This document shows, piece after piece, positions 18,718 to 27,279 of a DNA stretch of 32,571 nt. The DNA lies in NCBI GenBank assembly GCA_028688575.1, contig JAQTXW010000027.1, positions 1-32,571 on the forward strand, written 5' to 3'. The notes beneath the pieces were generated by a model. That model ran no database searches, was not told the origin of the DNA, and was given only the letters and a program-made list of their open reading frames with translations. The position numbers were made by a program, and so were the translations under genes. Positions within the stretch are counted from its first letter, which is position 1. The number at the start of each line of letters is the position of its first letter. Source of the stretch: Methylotenera sp. Lineage in GTDB: Bacteria; Pseudomonadota; Gammaproteobacteria; Burkholderiales; Methylophilaceae.

Positions 18718-19665
18718 ATGGCCTATTTAATTGTCATAGTCATTGCCATTCTGCTGGCCTATTTAATCGTAGATTATATTATCTCGGCAAGAGAGGATCA
18801 GATACGCGAGAGATTGACAGCAGGCGTGCTGGATGGGGTAGAAGAAGAAGTGAGTTTGTGGTCAGATGCCGCAGACTTGCTGAAAGTTGATGAATTCAGA
18901 AAGCTGGTAGAAAAAAGCACAATCACCCGTAATCTGGATATTAATCTTAAAAGGTCAGGCATCAAGCTAACACTTTTAAAAGCGATAGGCTTGATAGTAA
19001 CATCTGGTCTATTGGGCGCTTTGGGAGGGTATTTTTATTTCAAAGACATTTCGGCAGGTGTCGGCGGCTTTTTTGTGTTGCCTGTGTCAATGTGGATGTT
19101 GTTGAGATTTCTATCACAACGGCGTTTGAAAAAACACGATGAGCAGCTGCCCGCCTTTATTACCAGCATTATTACCACAATGGGGGCGGGTGGTACGCCT
19201 ATGCAAGCACTTCAGGCAGTTTCCAGAAACTCTCCTAACCCGATTGCGGAGTCAATTTCATCTATTGTAAACGCTATGCAATTAGGCAAGTCTCCCAACG
19301 TGGCATGGAAAGAGTGGGCTGACTTCTGGGGCACCAAGTCATGTAAATTATTCTCAACAGGGGTACGTTTGAAGTGGGAAACAGGTGGCCAGATGACAAC
19401 AATTCTGCACCACATTCTGGAAACACTGGAGTTTCACAAGCGCATGGAGTTGCGGGTAAGCACGTTGACAGCGCAGGCTAAACTTTCAGCCTGGGTGTTG
19501 TCTGCCTTGCCCGCTGGCCTGGCATTGCTTACCAATGCCTATCGGCCAGATTTGTTTGATGCCATGCTGACTGATCCACTCGGGATTAAATTACTCACAG
19601 CTGCTGGGGTGATGTCGCTATTAGGGTTTATTTGGTTGCGTAAAATTGCGCAACTCAAAAATTAG
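18718..19665 (+). CDS. tadB: Tad inner-membrane platform protein TadB
   Basis: One of the two GspF-like platform proteins on which CpaF acts. The 315-residue protein has an N-terminal membrane helix (1-22), two helices near 97-135, the cytoplasmic T2SSF domain (about 140-270, with ITTMGAGGTPMQALQAVSRN) and C-terminal helices near 260-310. It lies 5 bp after cpaF and 9 bp before tadC, in the standard Tad order. Confidence 0.92.
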   Translation: MAYLIVIVIAILLAYLIVDYIISAREDQIRERLTAGVLDGVEEEVSLWSDAADLLKVDEFRKLVEKSTITRNLDINLKRSGIKLTLLKAIGLIVTSGLLGALGGYFYFKDISAGVGGFFVLPVSMWMLLRFLSQRRLKKHDEQLPAFITSIITTMGAGGTPMQALQAVSRNSPNPIAESISSIVNAMQLGKSPNVAWKEWADFWGTKSCKLFSTGVRLKWETGGQMTTILHHILETLEFHKRMELRVSTLTAQAKLSAWVLSALPAGLALLTNAYRPDLFDAMLTDPLGIKLLTAAGVMSLLGFIWLRKIAQLKN

Positions 19666-19674
19666 GAAATTGCC

Positions 19675-20526
19675 ATGAATTTCTTGATAGTGATTTTATT
19701 GATTGCGATTTTTTTGGGCATCATTTTTGTTTATCGACAATTTAAAATCAATCAGCAAGTTAAAGCACGTCTGCTATTTGGGTTTGATCAGGCAGATGAA
19801 GAGGAAGATGAAGTTGACTTATCCGCAGGGGATTACGGGCTGCATGGCAGGGACCGTTTTTTCTATCATTTACGCGATTTTCTAAGCAAACCCCAAGGGA
19901 AAATGCTGATGTTTGTGATAGGAGCCATTACTGCAAGTGCGAGTTTTGCAATCATGGGCAAACCCTTTCGTAGCATACTGCTAGGCGCTGGCGGGGGCGG
20001 TATTTTATTATTAACAGTAGGGTTGCTCGCACTTTATACCCATAAAAAAGAAAAAACCAATAAAGTACAAGAAGAACTGCCCAGTGCCTTGGAGCTAATG
20101 GCCGCCATTATGGAAGGTGGCATGGCGTTTGAGTCTGCACTGATGCATGTGATTAAAGAGTCAGACCCTAAACACCCACTGTATTTTGATTTGCTCATTA
20201 TGAGTGAAGCCATGCAGCGTGGCAGGAGGCGCAATGAAGCGCTCAGGTTGTGGGCTAACCGATGCGAGCTCATTTATGTGTCTGATGTGGTATCAAGCAT
20301 GATACAGGCAGACCAAACAGGCGCGCCTTTGGGGGCCGTATTAAGACACCATGGTCAAGCCGTGTTGCGTGAGAATGAAGCGGTAATCCAGCGGCGCGCA
20401 GAACGATTGCCCGTGCGCATGCTCATGCCTATGGCAGGCTTGATTTTGCCAGCGGTGGTACTAGTGGCGGCAGGCCCCAGCATGGTAAGAATATTCCAAA
20501 TTATCGACGACATTATTTCAAAATGA
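19675..20526 (+). CDS. tadC: Tad inner-membrane platform protein TadC
   Basis: The partner of TadB in the inner-membrane platform. The 283 residues hold an N-terminal membrane helix, an acidic segment (DEEEDEVDLS, about 41-50), two membrane helices (about 75-122), the T2SSF domain (about 130-250, with ELPSALELMAAIMEGGMAFE) and a terminal helix. Its TGA stop overlaps the ATG of the next gene (ATGA). Confidence 0.92.
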   Translation: MNFLIVILLIAIFLGIIFVYRQFKINQQVKARLLFGFDQADEEEDEVDLSAGDYGLHGRDRFFYHLRDFLSKPQGKMLMFVIGAITASASFAIMGKPFRSILLGAGGGGILLLTVGLLALYTHKKEKTNKVQEELPSALELMAAIMEGGMAFESALMHVIKESDPKHPLYFDLLIMSEAMQRGRRRNEALRLWANRCELIYVSDVVSSMIQADQTGAPLGAVLRHHGQAVLRENEAVIQRRAERLPVRMLMPMAGLILPAVVLVAAGPSMVRIFQIIDDIISK

Positions 20527-20879
20527 CCGCTAAAGCAAACACTATTATTCATGCGCCCTCCAACCAGGTTTTGGTGACTAAGTTGCGCCATGCAGATTCC
20601 TACCTCACGAGGCTGCGCGGGTTAATTGGCGCACCGCAGCTTGAGTTGCAGGAGGGTATTCTGATTTCACCATGCAAGCAAGTGCATACGCACTTTATGA
20701 AATACCCGATTGATGTGGTGTTTTTAGATAAGCATCTGACAGTCATCAATAAAATAGAAGCAATGCCGCCCTGGCGCGTTTCAAGTTACGTAGCCGTGGC
20801 TCGTTATGTGCTGGAGCTGCCCGCTTATACTGCTCAATATTTAGAGCCGGCTGACCAGTTGCGGCTGGAAACACGCTAA
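20523..20879 (+). CDS. DUF192-family protein
   Basis: The 118 residues have the core of DUF192: the segment RLRGLIGAPQL (usually 'RGLMFR'), the C/H-T-HFMKYPIDVVFLD motif, and the closing AVARYVLELPAYTAQ... pattern ending in LRLET. The family's biochemical role is not known to me. The usual periplasmic versions carry a signal peptide; this one does not and is probably cytoplasmic. The ATGA overlap with tadC makes it part of the pilus operon. Confidence 0.82.
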   Translation: MTAKANTIIHAPSNQVLVTKLRHADSYLTRLRGLIGAPQLELQEGILISPCKQVHTHFMKYPIDVVFLDKHLTVINKIEAMPPWRVSSYVAVARYVLELPAYTAQYLEPADQLRLETR

Positions 20880-20885
20880 ATCAAT

Positions 20886-20996
20886 ATGTGTTGTATGGTT
20901 TGTCATTTTTTCAACTACTATCAGGTGAATAATCAAAATCTTAATGCGCTTGTTGATGAAATCACAGACTTACATTTTACTACTTTAATTTTATGA
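20886..20996 (+). CDS. Possible 36-residue peptide upstream of the first ABC transporter
   Basis: A short frame from ATG 20886 to a TGA that overlaps the ATG of the ABC ATPase gene (ATGA), in an otherwise empty 113-bp gap. The peptide begins MCCMVCHFFNYYQVNNQNLN and ends in a hydrophobic FTTLIL. There are three Cys residues in the first six positions. No ribosome-binding site is visible. It could be a leader peptide for translational coupling, a peptide substrate, or chance. Confidence 0.25.
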   Translation: MCCMVCHFFNYYQVNNQNLNALVDEITDLHFTTLIL

Positions 20997-21841
20997 TTAA
21001 TATCGATCACCTGAATGTCAAATTCGACAATTTTGTAGCGGTTAATGATTTGTCGCTCCATGTTAAGCGCGGGGAGTTGTTTGGGTTTCTGGGGCCCAAT
21101 GGCGCAGGAAAAACCACGACTATTCGTGTGCTGACAGGATATCAGGCGATATCTTCAGGCAGTGTAAGTATTGCAGGGCATGCCATCCCTTGGCAGTTAT
21201 CTGCAATTAAACCCATGGTGGGTTTTGTTCCTGACACTGAAAACCATTATGAAGATTTAACGGGCAGGGAGAATCTAAGCCTCTATGCGGATTTGTATCG
21301 CTTAGACAGGCAGTGTGTTGGTTTTTGGTTAGCACAATTGCAGTTGACAGAAGCTGCGGACCTGAAGGTTAGGCATTACTCTAAGGGCATGAAGAAAAAG
21401 CTCCTGATTGCGCGCGAGTTAATGCATACCCCTGAATTGGTTTTTTTTGATGAGCCAACTGCCAATCTGGATGCACACTCTATTCAACTGGTCAGAACAC
21501 TGCTTAGAACGCTGGTGCAGCAAGGCACGACGGTATTTTTAACCACACATGACATGGATGAAGTAGAGCAGATTTGTGATCGTGTGGCGATTCTCGCACA
21601 TGGCAAATTATTGGAGTGCGATACCCCAACGGCATTTATTACGCGACATGCAGAACGATTTTGTGATGTGCAATATGACAGAGAGGGTAAAACCCATCGT
21701 GAAACATTACACCTTGATTCAGAAAAAGATAAATTTCGGTTATCGGACATTGTCAAAAGTGAACATTGCGTGAGGGTGCACTCAAGAGAATTCAGGTTTG
21801 AAGATGTTTTTAAGAAAATTACTGGTGAGGCTTATGTATGA
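20993..21841 (+). CDS. ABC transporter ATP-binding protein
   Basis: The 282-residue nucleotide-binding subunit is of the CcmA/ABC-2 export type. Walker A GPNGAGKTTT lies near residues 37-46, the signature is YSKGMKKKLLIAREL, Walker B is LVFFDEPTANLD, and the switch His is in LTTHDMDEVEQ. A C-terminal tail of about 70 residues follows the ATPase core. Its last bases overlap the permease gene (ATGA). It continues the tad operon with no visible terminator before it, so it may be co-transcribed with the pilus genes. Confidence 0.93.
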   Translation: MINIDHLNVKFDNFVAVNDLSLHVKRGELFGFLGPNGAGKTTTIRVLTGYQAISSGSVSIAGHAIPWQLSAIKPMVGFVPDTENHYEDLTGRENLSLYADLYRLDRQCVGFWLAQLQLTEAADLKVRHYSKGMKKKLLIARELMHTPELVFFDEPTANLDAHSIQLVRTLLRTLVQQGTTVFLTTHDMDEVEQICDRVAILAHGKLLECDTPTAFITRHAERFCDVQYDREGKTHRETLHLDSEKDKFRLSDIVKSEHCVRVHSREFRFEDVFKKITGEAYV

Positions 21842-22935
21842 ACACTGGTATGGCTAACATTTGGCACTGCTTTTGGACATTATATTTCAAAGAATGGATG
21901 AGAATTAAACGCAACCCTGCCGCACTGATGTCAGTAGGTTTACTGGTGCTGGTTGCCTATCTGATCAGTATCGAAACCAAATCGCAAGTGGCAGAGGTAG
22001 CGGTGCAGAAAAAGCCTTGCGTGATTGCTTACAACATGAAAGACAGCTTTATTAACCAGCTGGAAAGTCAGCTCACCCCTGAAGTTTTGCTGATTCAGAC
22101 AGACCTTGATCTCACAAAACAGGTGAATCTTTATCCTAAGGGGACAAGCTGCGTAGCACAATACGCTAATGATAAGCGCAGTACAAAAGCAAATTTATTG
22201 TTGTTACATAGTGGCGATACCACACGGATATATCAATTGCTACGCAAATTTTACAGTGTTGAGTTGCAGGGAGCAAAATTAATCAAATCGGCAACGCTCA
22301 ATATCAAAGAAACTGAAAAAAGAACGACGACGATTGATTTGAGTTCAAACAAATCAAGAGCGATGGTGTGGTCTATGCTGTTATTCTCATTACATTTTTT
22401 TGTTGGCTGCGCCTTGTTTATTTCATTTACAGCCCATGAGCGCGAGCGCGGTATATTACAGGCACTTGCACTGACACCCGCAAGCTTAAATGTGATTTGG
22501 CTTGCAAAAGCATTATTTCACTTAAGCCTCTCTTTAACTGCAAGTGCTGTCATGTTGTGGGTTTTGTTACCTGCTGCGCTAAAAGTGCCCTTAGTTTGGA
22601 TTGTGTTATTTTTTTCAATTTTAGGCTTGATTGCGGTGGCAACCATTATTACCAGCTTAAACCGAACGCAGACTTCCGCAAGTTTAATTGGTTTTTGTTA
22701 TTTAATGAGTATGTCGGTGATATTTTCACTTTCGCAGAACTTCCCTGCATTTTCGGTATTAAGGCAGTTCATGTTTGAAAACCACGTTATTAAACTACTA
22801 GGCGCCATTTTTGATGCATCACAAAGAAATGCAAATGTATGGGTTTTACATTTATACGCAATGGTAGGTCTTGTGCTGACGCTCACGGTAATTGCATTAT
22901 TCGTCTGGAATAAGCGTGCGCTAAAATCACACTGA
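21838..22935 (+). CDS. ABC-2 type transporter permease
   Basis: The 365-residue membrane subunit pairs with the preceding ATPase. The first helix (about 28-45) follows a cytoplasmic start with KEWMRIKRNP. A large external domain (about 50-175) contains two cysteines. Five more helices lie between about 180 and 360. The segment FTAHERERGILQALALTP after the second helix is the coupling element typical of ABC-2 permeases. The substrate is unknown. I see no terminator after the gene. Confidence 0.9.
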   Translation: MNTGMANIWHCFWTLYFKEWMRIKRNPAALMSVGLLVLVAYLISIETKSQVAEVAVQKKPCVIAYNMKDSFINQLESQLTPEVLLIQTDLDLTKQVNLYPKGTSCVAQYANDKRSTKANLLLLHSGDTTRIYQLLRKFYSVELQGAKLIKSATLNIKETEKRTTTIDLSSNKSRAMVWSMLLFSLHFFVGCALFISFTAHERERGILQALALTPASLNVIWLAKALFHLSLSLTASAVMLWVLLPAALKVPLVWIVLFFSILGLIAVATIITSLNRTQTSASLIGFCYLMSMSVIFSLSQNFPAFSVLRQFMFENHVIKLLGAIFDASQRNANVWVLHLYAMVGLVLTLTVIALFVWNKRALKSH

Positions 22936-23016
22936 TATGTCGTGTCTGTGTTCTCCAACAAAGCCTGTAATACGCAGTGGGTTGATTCATTATTTCCATA
23001 GGCGATAGTTGATTTT

Positions 23017-23032
23017 AGGCATAATCTTTGCA
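23017..23032 (+). promoter_or_regulatory. Sigma54-type promoter of the pseudo-hydrolase/ABC operon
   Basis: AGGCATA-ATCT-TTGCA with GG and GC exactly 10 bp apart; only the first T of the consensus differs. The predicted start is near 23043, giving a leader of about 119 nt before the ATG at 23162. The two conserved palindromes lie within this leader instead of upstream. Confidence 0.6.
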
Positions 23033-23100
23033 TTGTTTAAAGCTATTGCAGTGAATGGCTCAGTTTTAAGGAAACATGAAAGAGCGCTTTTATTAATTGG

Positions 23101-23136
23101 TGGTTAAAAACACGCAAGTATGGTTGATTTCAACCA
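23101..23136. promoter_or_regulatory. Two tandem TGGTT-N6-AACCA sites before the membrane-protein gene
   Basis: TGGTT-AAAAAC-ACGCA (23101-23116, right half degenerate) and TGGTT-GATTTC-AACCA (23121-23136, perfect), again 20 bp apart. They lie about 65 and 85 bp downstream of the predicted sigma54 start, and 26 bp before the gene start. Confidence 0.62.
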
Positions 23137-23161
23137 AACGTATTGAAGGGGTGCAGCACAA

Positions 23162-23533
23162 ATGGATAGCAGATTTACAGAGCAGCCAGCTCCCAGGAGT
23201 TTTCGTCCTGTGTATGTTGACGAGTCACCTCAAAGAAAAACCAAAAAAATTATATTAGAGCCGCATGAAACTGAACCAGAAGACAGCTTGCTAGGCAAGT
23301 TATGGAAATGGTTTATATTGCTATCATCGATGCTTGGGCTAAGTGTATCGGCTGCGAGTTTGTTCGCTACCTGGTTGACCAACTCAAAAGTATCCACGAG
23401 TTTCAGTGGGGTGGTTGGTACGTTTTTTCAGCACATAGAAGCACACTATGGCCAGATGGGTATCCTCTCATTTTGGCTGGTGTGTCTTATTTATTTCTTT
23501 TTTATGGCATATCGAAGTGCGATCAAACTTTAA
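23162..23533 (+). CDS. Small two-helix membrane protein of unknown function
   Basis: The 123-residue protein has a polar cytoplasmic start (about 1-45, rich in Pro, Glu and Arg) and two membrane helices (about 47-70 and 97-117). A short loop between them would be periplasmic. I do not recognise a family. It is the first gene of a plus-strand run that continues with the pseudo-hydrolase 16 bp later and the second ABC transporter. Position suggests a membrane partner of those proteins. Confidence 0.7.
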   Translation: MDSRFTEQPAPRSFRPVYVDESPQRKTKKIILEPHETEPEDSLLGKLWKWFILLSSMLGLSVSAASLFATWLTNSKVSTSFSGVVGTFFQHIEAHYGQMGILSFWLVCLIYFFFMAYRSAIKL

Positions 23534-23549
23534 CAGGATTAACCGCTGA

Positions 23550-25295
23550 GTGCATGGGCTTTTTAGATTCCTCATTTATTTTGTAGTAACGTCCGCGCTC
23601 ATTGCTGCCATTGTTGTTGCGGGTTATTCAGAGAGTATCAGTCAGCTTAAAACGCATCGTACTCAGGGATTAACCCCTACACATAACCATCTAAACACAA
23701 AAACAGACTGTCGAATACAAGGTTACCCCTATCAATTGACCTGTGGCGAGATAGAGGTGCCGCGCTTTTATCCCTCACGCCCCCTCACGCCTGCCGAGCA
23801 CTTTACCAAAACTGCACATAGCAAGATCGTTAGCTCAAGTCAAGATACGCTCGTTTTAAAGTGGTTTAAAATTGCCTCCAGAGCGCGTTATCCTAAACTA
23901 GACCCTGTCATTTGGATTCCTGGCGGATTGGGGATAGACGCAACAGAGCGCGCCCCTGCCATGAGCCATGCACTGAATCGCATTCTTAATACACGTGATC
24001 TTATCTGGCTGGAGGTGCGGGGCTCATCCGAAACGCCTTTTAATTGCAAGTTAAATGCCCCGATGGCCATTGCTTCGGGTGTTGATCATTTCTCAAATAA
24101 TCAGCACCTGAAGGCTTGTCAGGCATTTGTGAATAAGCAAGGCGGGCTTGCGGCATTTGCGCCTGAGCAGATCGCGCAGGATTACGAGCAATTAAGAGTG
24201 CAGATGGGGATTGCATCTGTCAATGTACTGACCGAGGGCCATGGTGCAAAAGTGGTGAATTTATGGGCAGCATTAGCGCCGCAATCGTTGCGCAGCATAG
24301 TCATGGATAGCCCACCCATGCTTGAAACGACATTAAATCAGACATCATTTGATCAAGTCACCCCCTTGCAGCAGCAAGCGCTGCAATTAGCCAAGGCGTT
24401 ACAGGCGCTGATAAAAGCTTGCCAGCAAGATTTTGCTTGTCATCAAGCCTTCTTTAATCTGGATGAAACAATACATGCCTTAATCAAGCAGCTACCCAAA
24501 CAGATTAAAGTGAATAACCCCTATCACCAGTTACCAGAGCGTGTCACTGTAACACCAGAGTTGTTTGCGCAAATGCTTAAAACCGCTTTGCGGCAGCCAG
24601 AGCATTCTTCCAAGCTGCCCATGGTGTTGCATATGGCAATGAAAGGCGACTGGCAGCCATTGATTGCGCTGGATAGCCAGCGCTGGCTATCTGCCGAGTC
24701 GAGGTTCAGTGATGGCTTATATTTAGCGAGCCTGTGCCATAGCAATCAGGCAGAGTGGGCAATTAAAAAGCAACCGGCGCACTGGCCTTTGTCACTTGAA
24801 TTAAGCCAATCGCAAGAAAAATATGTTAGTTGGTTTTATCAAACTGAGTACCAGAGGCTAAGCAAACTATGTGCGCCCTTGTTACAAAACACAGCATCAG
24901 ACACCCTGCATTCAAGTGTAGATAAGCCACAGATATCAAAGAGTCAGGCATTACCTTTTGCGCCAGAACAGCAATTTTTAAATAAGCCAATACCAGATAA
25001 GACAATTCCAGATAAGCTAATAAAAGTACCCACTTTAATGTTAATCGGTGAATTAGACCCCATGGCAGGCGACGCCTGGCCACAATACACGCAAGCCACA
25101 ACAATAAGTGTGGCAGCGGCAGGGAGCAACATATTAGCCTACAGTTGTGCACGTGATGTTGTGTATCGCTTTATTAATGCACATCATTTTGGTGCAGAAA
25201 TGCAAACTACCATTCAGCCGCAATGCTTGTTTAATATCACATACCCAACCATTCATCACCCAAGCCGCAACAGAAAGTCTTTTCAAAATGATTGA
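23550..25295 (+). CDS. Membrane-anchored alpha/beta-hydrolase-like protein lacking the catalytic serine and histidine
   Basis: The 581-residue protein starts at GTG. An N-terminal anchor (about 5-24) leads to a periplasmic domain resembling TAP-like S33 peptidases. Matching segments are VIWIPGGLGID for the HGGPG oxyanion motif, DLIWLEVRG for the usual 'D..G.G.S' strand, an elbow reading NVLTEGHGAKVVNLWA, the TAP-like tail LMLIGELDPMAG, and AAAGSNILAYSCARDVVYRF. In active members the elbow is NLxGxSYGxR; here the Ser position is Gly. The His of the usual 'GAGHG' is Ser or Asn. Only the Asp of the triad is clear. It is therefore likely a binding protein and not an enzyme. It overlaps the next ABC ATPase gene by 8 bp. 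Confidence 0.72.
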   Translation: MHGLFRFLIYFVVTSALIAAIVVAGYSESISQLKTHRTQGLTPTHNHLNTKTDCRIQGYPYQLTCGEIEVPRFYPSRPLTPAEHFTKTAHSKIVSSSQDTLVLKWFKIASRARYPKLDPVIWIPGGLGIDATERAPAMSHALNRILNTRDLIWLEVRGSSETPFNCKLNAPMAIASGVDHFSNNQHLKACQAFVNKQGGLAAFAPEQIAQDYEQLRVQMGIASVNVLTEGHGAKVVNLWAALAPQSLRSIVMDSPPMLETTLNQTSFDQVTPLQQQALQLAKALQALIKACQQDFACHQAFFNLDETIHALIKQLPKQIKVNNPYHQLPERVTVTPELFAQMLKTALRQPEHSSKLPMVLHMAMKGDWQPLIALDSQRWLSAESRFSDGLYLASLCHSNQAEWAIKKQPAHWPLSLELSQSQEKYVSWFYQTEYQRLSKLCAPLLQNTASDTLHSSVDKPQISKSQALPFAPEQQFLNKPIPDKTIPDKLIKVPTLMLIGELDPMAGDAWPQYTQATTISVAAAGSNILAYSCARDVVYRFINAHHFGAEMQTTIQPQCLFNITYPTIHHPSRNRKSFQND

Positions 25296-26031
25296 GGTCG
25301 CTGGCATCTCTAAAAACTTTTATCAAAAAAAATGGATTAAAGCCATCCAAACCCCCGCGCTTAAAAAAGTGGCTTTCACAGCGGCAGATGGTGCAATCAC
25401 AGCATTGTTAGGGCCTAATGGCGCAGGCAAAACCACTTTACTAAGAATATTGGCAGGATTGGAAACCGCCTCTGAAGGTGATGCAAAAATCAACCAGCAT
25501 GGCTGTCATTGCATGCATTCAGATTTGGGTTTTTTAAGTGATGGTTGTGCTTTGTACCCAAGGTTAACAGGGTACGAAAACATACAATATTTTGCACGAT
25601 TGCACGCGATAGCTGCACCACGCATGGCAGAAAATTTATTAAAGCTTACTGAAGCTCTGGATTTAAAACCGTTACTGAACCAACGCGCAGAGCAATACAG
25701 CCAGGGGGAGAAAATGCGTATCAATCTGGCAAGGGCGTTGATTCATCACCCGCAAACAATCATCCTTGATGAGCCAACCAATGGTCTGGATCTGGTTTCT
25801 GTGAGGCGATTACGCATTTTTTTAAAATATTTAGCTTCACCAGAAGGGGGCGGGCACTGCATCTTGATTTCATCGCACGTGATGTCTGAGGTGCAAAAAC
25901 TGGCAGATACCGTGGTGGTGTTATCTGCGGGAGAAGTTAAAGCGCGCGGCACACCGCTTGAGTTATGCAATCAGGCCGGGCACACTGACTTTGAAGAAGC
26001 CTTTGTTTCATTGGCAGGTTTGGCGTCATGA
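25288..26031 (+). CDS. ABC transporter ATP-binding protein (NatA-like)
   Basis: From ATG 25288 the protein has 247 residues; longer frames would run inside the pseudo-hydrolase gene. Walker A GPNGAGKTTLL lies near residues 45-55, the signature is YSQGEKMRINLARAL, Walker B is IILDEPTNGLD, and the switch His is in ISSHVMSEVQKL. The sequence is closest, from memory, to NatA of sodium or drug efflux pairs. The permease gene overlaps it (ATGA), so the two are made together. Confidence 0.92.
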   Translation: MIEVAGISKNFYQKKWIKAIQTPALKKVAFTAADGAITALLGPNGAGKTTLLRILAGLETASEGDAKINQHGCHCMHSDLGFLSDGCALYPRLTGYENIQYFARLHAIAAPRMAENLLKLTEALDLKPLLNQRAEQYSQGEKMRINLARALIHHPQTIILDEPTNGLDLVSVRRLRIFLKYLASPEGGGHCILISSHVMSEVQKLADTVVVLSAGEVKARGTPLELCNQAGHTDFEEAFVSLAGLAS

Positions 26032-27200
26032 TGAATACTATTTGGATTATTGGTCATAAAGAGCTTATAGAAGCATATCGTGATATGCGCTCACTGCTCA
26101 TTATCACTGTGGTATCAGTACTGGCAGGGCCATTATTGCTACTGATGCTGGCGAATAGTTTGGCGAGTTTTGAGGCAAGGGCCGAGCGCAATATCGTGAT
26201 GGTGAAAGGCATTGAACACGCACCATCTCTGGCGAATTATTTTGCCAGAGATACTGCACTCGTCATCACTGCCCCGAGCGATAGTGTGGCAGCACTGGAG
26301 CGCAATGCGTTGCTAGACCCCGTACTGATCATACCAGAAGGCTTTGATGCAAAACTCAACAACGAAGAAGCGGTAGAACTTCAGATATTGACCAACTCGG
26401 CAAACGCAAGAGTTAATGCAGGTGTAGCCAGATTAAAGCGCAAGCTATCAGGATACATCGCAGAAAAAAACAATCACCACTTAGTGCAATATGGCGTGTC
26501 ATTTAAATCGCCCCTCAACCTGCGCATTCAGGATTACGATATCGCTAATCGTCAGGCAGATGCGGCCAAGGTGTTTGGCATGCTCCCTTATTTTTTGGTG
26601 CTGGCTGCACTCTACGGCGTGTGGGCGGTTTCGCTTGATATTACGGTAGGAGAACGTGAGCGCGGCACATTGGCGCCACTGATGCTTGCAGTAAAAAACT
26701 CGTGGTCTATTGTAATTGGCAAATGGCTGGCCGCCACTGTAATCGGTGCCTTGATTGTGCTGGTTGCCGTGATCGCCTTTATTCCCGCGCAGGTAATGAT
26801 GTCGGGAGAAACGCTAAAATCCATGTTTGCTTTTGGTGTGCATGAAGCGACCACCTGCATTTTATTGCTTATGCCATTGGTAGGGCTTTTTTCAGCCGCG
26901 CTGATATGGGTAGGGGTGCGATCAAACACGACCAAGCAGGCACAGGCACTTGCTACAGCGGTTTTGTTGATGATTACGCTCACACCGTTGACCATGCAAA
27001 TTGCAGAATCAGGGCAGCAAACGCTTCAGCACATGATCCCTGTAATTGCCCAGCACATGCATATTATGGCAATGATCAAAGGTGAGGCGATTCAATTATC
27101 AGACTACATCCTCACTGGCATGAGCAGCATTGGATGTGCATTTATTTTTATGTACTATGCACAGAGGCAACTCAAACTATCTGATAAACACGGGAGTTAA
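26028..27200 (+). CDS. ABC-2 type permease (NatB-like)
   Basis: The 390-residue permease has a first helix at about 20-45 and a large external domain (about 50-175). The segment YDIANRQADAAKVFGMLPYF leads into five further helices. The coupling motif DITVGERERGTLAPLM is typical of NatB/ABC-2 exporters. It is the last gene of the unit and is convergent with cpaB; 79 bp separate the stops. The substrate is unknown; sodium export is only one possibility. Confidence 0.9.
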   Translation: MMNTIWIIGHKELIEAYRDMRSLLIITVVSVLAGPLLLLMLANSLASFEARAERNIVMVKGIEHAPSLANYFARDTALVITAPSDSVAALERNALLDPVLIIPEGFDAKLNNEEAVELQILTNSANARVNAGVARLKRKLSGYIAEKNNHHLVQYGVSFKSPLNLRIQDYDIANRQADAAKVFGMLPYFLVLAALYGVWAVSLDITVGERERGTLAPLMLAVKNSWSIVIGKWLAATVIGALIVLVAVIAFIPAQVMMSGETLKSMFAFGVHEATTCILLLMPLVGLFSAALIWVGVRSNTTKQAQALATAVLLMITLTPLTMQIAESGQQTLQHMIPVIAQHMHIMAMIKGEAIQLSDYILTGMSSIGCAFIFMYYAQRQLKLSDKHGS

Positions 27201-27279
27201 GTGTCATTTCAAACATAGTGTGACAAAGTGTTTGATTAAAATTGATTCTGTGTTCCCCTAAATTAAGGAAAATCTGGGC

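Noticed and set aside
25147-25287. Upstream extension of the second ABC ATPase
   Set aside because: The extra 47 residues lie inside the pseudo-hydrolase gene, and the ABC domain starts naturally at ATG 25288.
27210-27234. Hairpin CAAACA/TGTTTG between the convergent NatB-like gene and cpaB as a terminator
   Set aside because: The stem is short and AT-rich, with a 13-nt loop and no proper T run on either strand.
27267-27278. Twelve-base match to the end of the 11691-11865 element, as a proven second insertion
   Set aside because: A 12-base match is expected several times by chance in a window of this size; kept only as a side remark.
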